The position numbers and the translations under genes were made by a program. The notes beneath the pieces are model-generated. The model searched no databases. It had not been told where the DNA came from and saw nothing but the letters and a program-made list of their open reading frames with translations. Shown here piece after piece: positions 17,760-26,389 of a DNA stretch of 42,058 nucleotides (position 1 is its first letter; the number at the start of each line of letters is the position of its first letter). Source of the stretch: Thermodesulfobacteriota bacterium (GTDB taxonomy: Bacteria > Desulfobacterota > Desulfobacteria > Desulfobacterales > Desulfosudaceae); the NCBI GenBank assembly GCA_040753795.1, contig JBFMDX010000029.1, forward strand, positions 1 to 42,058, in the 5' to 3' direction.

Positions 17760-17956
17760 TCCTTTGACCCCTTGTCGCCCGTATGACTGGATTATACGGT
17801 TAAACCGGAGAATGACCTCGTCGGGCCGTCAGGCAATTGTTGCTTTTTGTTCCGCCATCATTTATTCTCTGTCTCGCAAAAAGAATACAATCAACAGATT
17901 ATCACGCAATGGCGCCGGACTCTGGCGGCGCGGCATGAGGTATATAAGGACGCATT

Positions 17957-18436
17957 ATGCGGATTGGAACGGGATATGACGCCCACCGGCTGGTCGCCGG
18001 CCGGGAACTGGTGCTGGGCGGGGTGATCATCCCTTATGAAAAGGGGCTGGACGGCCATTCGGACGCCGACGTGCTGGCGCACGCCGTGTGCGACGCCCTG
18101 CTGGGAGCAGCCGGCCTGGGGGATATCGGCCGACATTTCCCGGACACCGACCCGGCCTACAAGGGCATTGCCAGCATTCGGCTTCTGGAGATAACGGCCG
18201 CAAAGCTCCGCGACCGGGGCTTTGTGATCATCAATATCGACGCCACCGTTCTGGCCCAGGCCCCGAAGCTGGCGCCCTTTATGGAAACCATGACGGTCAA
18301 TATCGCCGATGCCCTGGATATCGGCCTCCACCGCGTCAATATCAAGGCCACCACCACCGAGGGCATGGGATTTGTCGGCGCCGGTGAAGGCATTGCGGCC
18401 ATGAGCGCGGCCCTGATTCGATCAACCGATGATTAG
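17957..18436 (+). CDS. ispF: 2-C-methyl-D-erythritol 2,4-cyclodiphosphate synthase
   Basis: This 159-aa enzyme of the MEP isoprenoid pathway converts CDP-ME 2-phosphate to MEcPP in the cytoplasm. The metal ligands are seen: D8 and H10 in GYDAHRL and H42 in [13 protein letters not shown], with the DGHSDADV motif before them. The later motif [19 protein letters not shown] is typical. Length is normal. AAGGA lies 6 bases before the ATG. cysS follows after 6 bases, a pairing common in bacteria. Confidence 0.97.
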   Translation: MRIGTGYDAHRLVAGRELVLGGVIIPYEKGLDGHSDADVLAHAVCDALLGAAGLGDIGRHFPDTDPAYKGIASIRLLEITAAKLRDRGFVIINIDATVLAQAPKLAPFMETMTVNIADALDIGLHRVNIKATTTEGMGFVGAGEGIAAMSAALIRSTDD

Positions 18437-18442
18437 GAATAT

Positions 18443-19877
<1,435 letters not shown>

Positions 19878-19879
<2 letters not shown>

Positions 19880-19956
19880 GGGCAAGGCGCGCCTGCCCCT
19901 GCAACGGCACTGGCGTGGTTGCGATTACCCGGTAGGGGCGACCCGCCGATCGCCCT
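19878..19956. repeat. two related GC hairpins after cysS
   Basis: First hairpin: AGGGGCA (19878-19884) pairs with TGCCCCT (19894-19900), with the palindrome GGCGCGCC between. Second hairpin: AGGGGCGA (19934-19941) pairs with TCGCCCT (19950-19956) with one bulge. Both begin with TAGGGGC, so they look like two copies of one short element. No T-run follows either, so termination is doubtful. Confidence 0.5.
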
Positions 19957-20002
19957 GAAGGAAACCTGAAGATTTTCTCTACGCAGGTCGGTATCGGGAA
20001 CG

Positions 20003-21814
20003 ATGAGAATTATTCCAAACCACCGCCGGTTGATTCACCTGTCTGTCCTGATCGCCATTTGCCTGGCTGTTTTTGCCAACACCCTGGCCAATGATTTCGT
20101 CTGGGAAGACACGCAGGTGGTGTCCGACAACCCGCACATCCGGAGTCTCCGGAACATCCCGCTTTTTTTTACCGCCCGGCACTGGCGGGAAGACCGTTCC
20201 TCCTCGCCCGACACCGGCTTCCGTCCCATCAGAGAAACCAGCTTTGCCGTAGACTACCGCCTCGGGGGTCTTCAACCCATAGGCTTCCACCTGACCAATA
20301 TGCTGTTGCACGTCGTCAACGTCGTTCTGGCGTATTTTCTGGCGCTGATGCTGACGGCGACCGGCCGCGGGGAGCCCCGCGGGGAAGACGCCGGACAAAA
20401 GGGCTTCTTGAGTCCGGCTTTCCTGGCCGCCCTTTTTTTCGCGCTCCATCCCGTCCATGTGGAATCGGTGGCCTACATCAAGAACCGCTCGGATCTGCTG
20501 GCCTTTGCTTTTTATCAGGCCGCCTTTCTGTTGTACCTTTTGCATCGTTCCCGTACCGGCAAAACCAACGCCATCCTTTTTTATTGCGCCTCGCTGCTCG
20601 GCTTTATGGGGGCTCTGGGGTCCAAGCCCATGGCGGCGACCCTGCCGCTGATCCTGGCTCTTTACGTGGTCTGTTTTCCCGGGGAACGGCCGGCCGGCCG
20701 GCGATTTGCCGGTCTGATTCCGTTTTTCGGTCTGGCCCTGATCTGGTTCTGGTTACAGAAAGATTTTCTGATTGCCGCCGGTTCGGACACCACCGGATTT
20801 GACCCCGGCAGCCGTCGTCATATCTGGACCATCCTGGCCACCCTGGGCTGGTACCTGGACAAGCTGGTCTGGCCGGCGCCGCTTTCCATCGCCCACCTGT
20901 TTCACCCGCCGCGAACCCTGTTGGACCCCGCCGTTTTACTGACCCTGGCCACCCTGGCGGCCCTGCTGCTGGTTATGGTCCGGACATTCTCCGCTCAGCG
21001 GTCAATGTTTTTCGGTCTGGCCTGGGTCCTGATCACCCTTCTGCCGGTCGCCAATATTCTTGTCCTGGAACTCCGGCCCATTGCCGAGCAGCGGTTGTAC
21101 ATTCTTTCTTTTGGCTTTTGTCTGGTGCTGGGCCTGATTTTCAGCCGGATCCCGGCGCTGATAAAGCGAACCGGGATCAGTGAGGCCATGGCCTTCCGTC
21201 TGTCGTGGGTGACGGCCGGCATCATTTGTGCAGTTTACGGGACACACACCGTTCAACGCAACCTTGAGTGGCGCGATTCGGTTTCTCTGTTTGAAAGCGC
21301 CGTCCGGCATTCTCCCGATCTGGCCTGGGCGCATAACAACCTGGCCAACGCCTTGAAGGAAACCGGCCGGCTGGATGAGGCCCTGGATCATTATCGCCGG
21401 GCCCTGGCCCTTAAACCGGACCAGCCGTTAGCCCACAACAACATCGGCGCCATTCTGGGGGAGCAGGGAAAACTGGACGAAGCGGTCGTCGCCTTTGAGG
21501 CCGCCCTGCGTCTTCAGCCGCATCAGGCTATGACCATTGATAACCTGGGGCTGGCCTTTATCCGGCAGGGGCGCCTGGCTGACGGCATCGAGTATTTCCG
21601 GAAGGCGGTGGTGCTGGAACCTCAAAACGCCCTGTATCACGTTCACCTGGCCGAGGCCCTGGCAATCACCGGCCGGCTGGAGGAAGCCGTCGATCAGTAC
21701 CGGGCGGTCCTGTCGCTGCGTCCGGGTGACGGCATGATTTCCAGGCGCCTGGCGGCGCTTCTGTCGAAAATCAATCAAACGGGAGCTGGGACCGGCCTTG
21801 GCGATCAACCGTAA
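20003..21814 (+). CDS. GT-C-type membrane protein with C-terminal TPRs (TMTC-like)
   Basis: This 603-aa protein has about ten TM segments up to residue ~425, then four to five TPR units (about 430-590; for example LAWAHNNLANALKETGRLDEA). The first loop has NDFVWEDTQVV, the acidic motif position of GT-C glycosyltransferases. FALHPVHVESVAYIKNRSD and GSKPMAATLPL match its paralog at 129-1628. The likely role is membrane glycosyl transfer with the TPR part recruiting a partner; donor and acceptor are unknown. The next gene overlaps its 3' end by 17 bases, so the two are translationally coupled. Confidence 0.8.
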   Translation: MRIIPNHRRLIHLSVLIAICLAVFANTLANDFVWEDTQVVSDNPHIRSLRNIPLFFTARHWREDRSSSPDTGFRPIRETSFAVDYRLGGLQPIGFHLTNMLLHVVNVVLAYFLALMLTATGRGEPRGEDAGQKGFLSPAFLAALFFALHPVHVESVAYIKNRSDLLAFAFYQAAFLLYLLHRSRTGKTNAILFYCASLLGFMGALGSKPMAATLPLILALYVVCFPGERPAGRRFAGLIPFFGLALIWFWLQKDFLIAAGSDTTGFDPGSRRHIWTILATLGWYLDKLVWPAPLSIAHLFHPPRTLLDPAVLLTLATLAALLLVMVRTFSAQRSMFFGLAWVLITLLPVANILVLELRPIAEQRLYILSFGFCLVLGLIFSRIPALIKRTGISEAMAFRLSWVTAGIICAVYGTHTVQRNLEWRDSVSLFESAVRHSPDLAWAHNNLANALKETGRLDEALDHYRRALALKPDQPLAHNNIGAILGEQGKLDEAVVAFEAALRLQPHQAMTIDNLGLAFIRQGRLADGIEYFRKAVVLEPQNALYHVHLAEALAITGRLEEAVDQYRAVLSLRPGDGMISRRLAALLSKINQTGAGTGLGDQP

Positions 21815-23699
21815 AGGGCGTGATTTTAAAGGCCGGGTCGCTCTGGTTTCCGCTCCCTGGCCGCTGTTCAGCCGGCCGTCCATTCAGCTGGGCGCTTTAA
21901 AAGCATATCTGCGGCAGGCTTTTCCGGACATATCCGTGTCCGCTTCTCATTTTTATCTGACTCTGGCCGAAGCTGTCGGATATTCTACCTACCTGGCCGT
22001 GTCCCGGGAAACCTGGCTGGCCGAAAGCGTTTATGCCGCGCTGCTGTATCCGGAACGGGCGGAACCCATCGGCCGTTTTTTCGACAGCCTGGCAAGAAGA
22101 TCCGGGATTTCGGCCGGACTGGATTTTTCCGCTCTGGTCCGGCGCGTCAAGACCGTGACCGATCTCTTTATCCGCCAAACCGACTGGGCCGCCCTGGATC
22201 TGGCGGGCTTTTCCGTGTGTCTGTGCCAGTTGACGGCCTCGCTCTACCTGATGCGGCGAGTCCGGCGCCGGGCGCCTCAGTTACCGCTGATTGCCGGCGG
22301 ATCGATTGTCGGCGGAAACGCTGCCGCTGATCTTCTGGAGGTCTTTCCGGAAATCGATTTGATCGTGGCCGGCGAGGGGGAGGAGCCCCTGACCCGGCTG
22401 GTCGGCCATCTGCGGGCCGGCGGCCAATGCCATGACATCCCGCCCGGGCCGGGCATTGTCCGGCGCGGTGACGGCCATGCCAGGGAGACGGTTTCCTTCG
22501 GCCAACTGCCGGATCTTGCCGGTCTGCCCGTGCCGGATTATACCGATTATTTTCAAGCCCTGGCCGGCTTTCCGGGGCAAAGGCGGTTTTTCCCGATGCT
22601 GCCGATGGAAATGTCCCGGGGGTGCTGGTGGCAGGGCGCCGGAAATGGTGCCGGCCCCCGGGACCGGAAACAGGGTTGCGCCTTCTGCAACCTGAATTCC
22701 CAGTGGCGGGGATACCGCGCCAAATCCCCGGATCAGGTGGCCGACGAAGTCGAACAACTGGTGGAAACACACCGGATCCTGGCGATTGTCTGCATGGACA
22801 ATGCGCTGCCGCCGAAAACAAGCCGGGACATCTTTGCCGTTCTGGCGGCCCGGGGCAGGGACTTGCAGCTTTTTGCCGAACTGCGGGCGTCAACCGATCG
22901 CCCAACCCTGGAAGCCTTCCGGTCCGCCGGCGGGGCCGAAGCGCAGATCGGCATCGAATCCTTAAGTTCACGGCTTCTGCGCAAAATGAACAAGGGCACC
23001 ACGGCCATGGACAACCTGGCCATCATGAAAAACTGCGAAGCCCTGGGGATAAAGAACGCGGCCAACCTGATGGTGTGCTTTCCAGGCAGCGATGAGGGCG
23101 ATGTGACTGAAACCCTGCGGGTCATTTCCTTTGCCCGGTTTTTCCGTCCCCTGCACATTGTCCGCTTCTGGCTGGGCATGCACAGTCCGGTCCGGGACAA
23201 CCCGGCAGCATACGGCCTGACGGCCGTTTATAACCATCCTTATTATAAGGAACTGTTTCCCGAAGATATCTGCCGGCGCACGCGGCTGATGATCCAGGAT
23301 TATCGCGGCGGCAAGATGGCCCAGCGCCGGCTCTGGCAACCGGTGGTCAGGGCGGTTGAACAGTGGCAACGGGACTATGCCCGGCTTCATGCCGGGGCCG
23401 GGAGCGGCCCCATCCTGACGCAGCACGACGGCCGGTCCTTTCTGATTTTAAGAGAGCGCCGGGTCGGCGGGGAACCCGTCAATCACCGGCTGGAAGGAAC
23501 TTCCCGCGAGATTTATCTTTTCTGCGAGCGCCCCCGAAATTTTGAAGAGATCCGGGTGCGGTTTTCACCCCTGCCGGCCGAGCGGCTGCAATCGTTTCTG
23601 GACCTGATGACCGGCAAGGGGCTGATGTTCGAGGACGGCGGCGTGTTCTTCAGCCTGGCGGTTTCCCCGCACCCTTACCGCTACCCCGGCTGTCCGTAA
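21798..23699 (+). CDS. B12-type radical SAM protein, RiPP-maturation C-methyltransferase-like
   Basis: This 633-aa protein has a cobalamin-binding-like N-terminal region (ALVSAPWPLFSRPSIQLGALK, then IAGGSIVGG and AGEGEEPLTRL). A radical SAM domain with MEMSRGCWW and CAFCNLN follows, then RGYRAKSPDQV. The layout and the C-terminal small domain ending VFFSLAV fit the RiPP maturation radical SAM C-methyltransferase group (rSAM_ocin_1 type). The cluster cysteines are C276, C294 and C297: a C-x17-C-x2-C spacing, about ten residues longer than I recall for the group, because of an inserted AGNGAGPRDRKQ stretch. The start is a TTG overlapping the upstream gene; GGGAG lies 12 bases before it. No precursor peptide gene is visible nearby. 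Confidence 0.75.
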   Translation: MAINRKGRDFKGRVALVSAPWPLFSRPSIQLGALKAYLRQAFPDISVSASHFYLTLAEAVGYSTYLAVSRETWLAESVYAALLYPERAEPIGRFFDSLARRSGISAGLDFSALVRRVKTVTDLFIRQTDWAALDLAGFSVCLCQLTASLYLMRRVRRRAPQLPLIAGGSIVGGNAAADLLEVFPEIDLIVAGEGEEPLTRLVGHLRAGGQCHDIPPGPGIVRRGDGHARETVSFGQLPDLAGLPVPDYTDYFQALAGFPGQRRFFPMLPMEMSRGCWWQGAGNGAGPRDRKQGCAFCNLNSQWRGYRAKSPDQVADEVEQLVETHRILAIVCMDNALPPKTSRDIFAVLAARGRDLQLFAELRASTDRPTLEAFRSAGGAEAQIGIESLSSRLLRKMNKGTTAMDNLAIMKNCEALGIKNAANLMVCFPGSDEGDVTETLRVISFARFFRPLHIVRFWLGMHSPVRDNPAAYGLTAVYNHPYYKELFPEDICRRTRLMIQDYRGGKMAQRRLWQPVVRAVEQWQRDYARLHAGAGSGPILTQHDGRSFLILRERRVGGEPVNHRLEGTSREIYLFCERPRNFEEIRVRFSPLPAERLQSFLDLMTGKGLMFEDGGVFFSLAVSPHPYRYPGCP

Positions 23700-25432
23700 T
23701 TCTCCCGGATCTTGGCCCGCAGGACCTTGCCCACCGGCGACAGCGGCAGTTCCTCCACGAAGACCACGGATTTGGGAATCTTGAACCCGGCCAGTTTTCC
23801 CCGGCAGAATTCAATGATGGCCGCCGGGTCCGGATTTTTTCCCGGCACCGGCTGAACCACCGCCCGGACCGTGCTGCCCCATTCCTCGTCCGGCACGCCG
23901 ATGATGCAAACATCCTGGACATCCGGGTGGGCGTGCAGCACTTCTTCCACTTCCAGGGGGAAGACCTTTTCGCCGCCGGTGTTGATGCACTCTTTTTTGC
24001 GGTCCACCAGCCGGACCTCGCCGTCGGCGTCGAAGTACCCCAGGTCGCCGCCCTTGAACCAGCCGTCCTTCATGGCTTCACTGGTTTTTTCTTCGTCCTT
24101 GTAGTAGCCCTTCATGATCCAGTCGGATTTGTACATGATCTCGCCGATTTCCCCCCGGGGCACGTCCCGGCCGGCCTCGTCGACGATGCGGACGTCAAGA
24201 ATGGTCTGGCCCACGGAGCGTTCCTTGACGGTTGCCGGACTGGTATCAATGCGGAAGGAGGTGATGGGCGTCATCTCCGTCTGGCCGAACATGTCCAGGA
24301 TGATGATGCCGGGAAATTTTTCGAACATTTTTCGTTTCAGGTCGGCCGAGCAGGCGCCGGCGCCGGTGGCCGCGGCCATCAGGGAACTGGCGTCATATTT
24401 TTTGATGTCCGGAAAGGAGACGATTTTTTTCCAGCCCGTGGGCACGTTGGCCATGAAGGCCGGCTTTTCCTTTTCCACGGTCTGGAGTATTTTTTCCGGA
24501 TCGAATTTGCTGCCCGGCACGATAATGGCGCAGGCGTTGCCGGTCAGGGCGCCGAGAATCAGGGTCTGATAGGAGGCGTCGTGGAAATAGGGCATGGAGG
24601 GGGTCATCAGACGGATGGTGTTCTTGTAACCGATGCGGGCCGCCTGGGGGTGGGAGAGCAGATAGCGGACGGCCTTTTCCACGGTGTGGTAGGTCTTTTT
24701 GCTGCTTAGAATTTTTCTGGCCAGTTTGGTGCGCGCCAGGCCGGACAGCATGCCGACACCGGGCAGGGAAACCATTTTGCTCAAGGCATGAAGCTGTTCC
24801 TGGCTTAAATCCACGGTGGCCGCCCGGGTGAGGATGGAGGCGAACAGATGGCAGAACATGTCCAGGTGACCGCCGTAGGTCAGCATGACGCCCTTGGGAA
24901 AGCCGGTGGTGCCGCCGGTGTAAATCATGACCGCGATATCATCCCAGGAGGTGGGCACCTTCGGATCTTCGCTCCGGCCGGAGGCCAGGAAGGACTCGTA
25001 ATCCGGTCCGTCCTTTTCACCGGGGGCGCCCAGGCAGACAAAGGTTTCGATGCCGGTCAGCCGGGGAGCGGCTTCGGCCACGGCTTCCCGGAAGACCGCG
25101 TCGTAAATGAACATCCGGGCGTCACAGTGGTTAAGCTGGTATTCGATTTCCTTGGCCACGAAACGGTAGTTCATGGGTACGGGAATAGCGCCCGCCGCCT
25201 GGATGGCGAAGTTGATCTCGATGAATTCCGGACAGTTATAAAACATAAAGGCGACCTTGTCGTTTTTGCGGAGGCCTTTTTTGATTATGGCGTCGGCCAG
25301 TTGAAACACGCGGCCGGCCAGGGTTTTCCAGGTGATCCGCCGGTCGCCGTAAACGATCGATTCGCCGGCGGCGTTGTGAAGGGCATGACAGCCCAGGGCG
25401 TTGGCAATGATGTTGGGTGAATGCGGCTCCAT
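23681..25432 (-). CDS. AMP-dependent acyl-CoA synthetase/ligase
   Basis: This 583-aa member of the ANL superfamily activates a carboxylic acid to acyl-AMP and then to the CoA thioester. Motifs are the P-loop YTGGTTGFPKGV (171-182), the adenine motif FGQTEM, the hinge region WFKGGDLGYFD and LVDRKKECINTGGEKV, and the catalytic Lys in SPVGKVLRAK (K569). An extra stretch of about 80 residues follows the P-loop (roughly 195-290), longer than in typical medium- or long-chain ligases. The substrate cannot be read; a fatty or aromatic acid is possible. AAGGA precedes the ATG. Its 3' end overlaps the convergent radical SAM gene by 19 bases. Confidence 0.88.
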   Translation of the reverse strand: MEPHSPNIIANALGCHALHNAAGESIVYGDRRITWKTLAGRVFQLADAIIKKGLRKNDKVAFMFYNCPEFIEINFAIQAAGAIPVPMNYRFVAKEIEYQLNHCDARMFIYDAVFREAVAEAAPRLTGIETFVCLGAPGEKDGPDYESFLASGRSEDPKVPTSWDDIAVMIYTGGTTGFPKGVMLTYGGHLDMFCHLFASILTRAATVDLSQEQLHALSKMVSLPGVGMLSGLARTKLARKILSSKKTYHTVEKAVRYLLSHPQAARIGYKNTIRLMTPSMPYFHDASYQTLILGALTGNACAIIVPGSKFDPEKILQTVEKEKPAFMANVPTGWKKIVSFPDIKKYDASSLMAAATGAGACSADLKRKMFEKFPGIIILDMFGQTEMTPITSFRIDTSPATVKERSVGQTILDVRIVDEAGRDVPRGEIGEIMYKSDWIMKGYYKDEEKTSEAMKDGWFKGGDLGYFDADGEVRLVDRKKECINTGGEKVFPLEVEEVLHAHPDVQDVCIIGVPDEEWGSTVRAVVQPVPGKNPDPAAIIEFCRGKLAGFKIPKSVVFVEELPLSPVGKVLRAKIRENYGQPG

Positions 25433-25471
25433 GATGCTTCCTTTTTATATTGGGGTTTAATAGTAAAAAAT

Positions 25472-25500
25472 TTTATAGCCGAACGGACAGTTAAAGTCAA
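25472..25500 (-). promoter_or_regulatory. sigma-70 promoter for the acyl-CoA ligase
   Basis: On the minus strand, -35 TTGACT (25500-25495) and -10 TATAAA (25477-25472) are 17 bases apart, each with one mismatch to consensus. The predicted transcript starts about 30 bases before the ATG and includes the AAGGAAG ribosome-binding site. Confidence 0.7.
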
Positions 25501-25540
25501 AGTGGATGTTTACGTTGCAATGTTGCCGGCTGCGCCGGAG

Positions 25541-25589
25541 GTTTAAGTGTTAAGTTTTAAGTTTTAAGTGTTAAGTTTTAAGTGTTAAG
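25541..25589. repeat. tandem heptamer array A (left copy)
   Basis: Seven heptamers lie in exact register: GTTTAAG, TGTTAAG, TTTTAAG, TTTTAAG, TGTTAAG, TTTTAAG, TGTTAAG. The array at 31161-31220 is made of the reverse complements of the same two units (CTTAAAA and CTTAACA). The two arrays are therefore inverted and flank cheD1, the kinase and the NtrC-type regulator. Confidence 0.9.
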
Positions 25590-25613
25590 GATATCTCTAA
25601 AAATTAGAATTTT

Positions 25614-25655
25614 GGTGCGAGGTTCAAGGTGCAGGGTTCAGGGTACAAGAGCAAG
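25614..25655. repeat. tandem heptamer array B (left copy)
   Basis: Period-7 units GGTGCGA, GGTTCAA, GGTGCAG, GGTTCAG and GGTACAA (25614-25648) are followed by the weaker GAGCAAG. The consensus is about GGTKCAR. Two matching units in reverse complement abut the right-hand array A at 31148-31161, so both loci share the same A+B composition. Confidence 0.8.
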
Positions 25656-25709
25656 GGGGTAGGATGAGGGGGGAACTCAAGGGCTGTTCCCGGGAGCGGG
25701 GATATGTCG

Positions 25710-25739
25710 TTGACTTTTTGGTTTTGATGTGATTATGGT
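25710..25739 (+). promoter_or_regulatory. candidate sigma-70 promoter for cheD1
   Basis: TTGACT (25710-25715) and TATGGT (25734-25739) are separated by 18 bases. The start site would fall about 20 bases before the cheD1 ATG, leaving room for the AGGTGG ribosome-binding site at 25754-25759. I see no sigma-54 match here. Confidence 0.5.
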
Positions 25740-25765
25740 TTTGACAAATCATCAGGTGGCTTTAT

Positions 25766-26320
25766 ATGAAAAAAAACAATGGAACCCGGACACCGCCGTC
25801 AGTCGATGCGGACCTGCCGGTCCTGTTTTTGAAACAGGGGGAGTACCATATCTCCGACAAAGGGCCGATGCTGATCCGGACGATACTCGGCTCCAGCGTG
25901 GCGGTGACCATGCATTGCCCGGAACTGAAGATCGGCGGCATCACCCATTCGCTGCTCCCGTTTCCGGTGCCCGGCGCGACCACCCCCGCCGACCATATCG
26001 GACGTTTTGTGAATCTCAGCGTCAGGCATGTGCTGGAACGGCTGCTGGACATGGGCGCCAGGAAGGATACTTTGGAAATCAAGGTGTTCGGCGGCGGGCA
26101 GTTGCTGACCCGGCTCACGGGAACCTCATCCGGAATTGAAATCAGTATCGGCCGCCGCAATGTGGCAACGGCCCTGAAAGTGATCGGGGAACTCGATCTG
26201 CATGTAACGGCCACCGATGTCGGCGGCAACTGGGGCCGCAAGCTGATTTTTTACCCCCACCGGGGCGATGTGCTGATCAAGAAAATCGTCCGTAACGTCA
26301 TCCAGGTCGACGACCTCTGA
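25766..26320 (+). CDS. cheD: CheD-family protein with catalytic Cys replaced by Ser
   Basis: This 184-aa protein belongs to the CheD family (chemoreceptor glutamine deamidase). The conserved regions are clear: FLKQGEYHIS, TILGSSVAVTMHC, GGITHSLLP, VKVFGGGQLL, IGRRNV, and TATDVGGNWGRKLIF. The family nucleophile is the Cys of LGSC; here the codon is AGC, giving S44. The partner His is kept (H61, 17 residues on, the normal spacing). The CheD at 34651-35199 has the Cys. Deamidase activity is therefore unlikely; a binding or regulatory role is possible. The start is supported by AGGTGG seven bases upstream. The kinase gene follows. Confidence 0.88.
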   Translation: MKKNNGTRTPPSVDADLPVLFLKQGEYHISDKGPMLIRTILGSSVAVTMHCPELKIGGITHSLLPFPVPGATTPADHIGRFVNLSVRHVLERLLDMGARKDTLEIKVFGGGQLLTRLTGTSSGIEISIGRRNVATALKVIGELDLHVTATDVGGNWGRKLIFYPHRGDVLIKKIVRNVIQVDDL

Positions 26321-26389
26321 TCCGTCAGGGCCAGCGGTTTTTGCTTTTTGGCCGTCTTTTTATTCCGAATTCAACTCATCGCCGTATTT

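Larger units (their letters stand above)
17400..17956. other. intergenic region with hairpin repeats between divergent genes
   Basis: I find no convincing gene here. The left part is AT-rich and holds the carboxyltransferase promoter. The middle holds two hairpin-rich, GC-rich blocks described separately (17519-17571 and 17698-17759). The right part (about 17765-17956) leads into ispF, whose ribosome-binding site AAGGA is at 17946-17950; I see no clear promoter for ispF. Confidence 0.6.
25433..25765. other. intergenic region with heptamer arrays between divergent genes
   Basis: There is no gene here. From left to right it holds the ligase promoter (minus), array A (25541-25589), array B (25614-25655), a G-rich stretch, and a promoter candidate for cheD1 (25710-25739). 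Confidence 0.7.

Noticed and set aside
17764-17979. 71-codon frame before ispF
   Set aside because: It starts with TTG without a ribosome-binding site, runs into ispF in another frame, and has no recognisable content.
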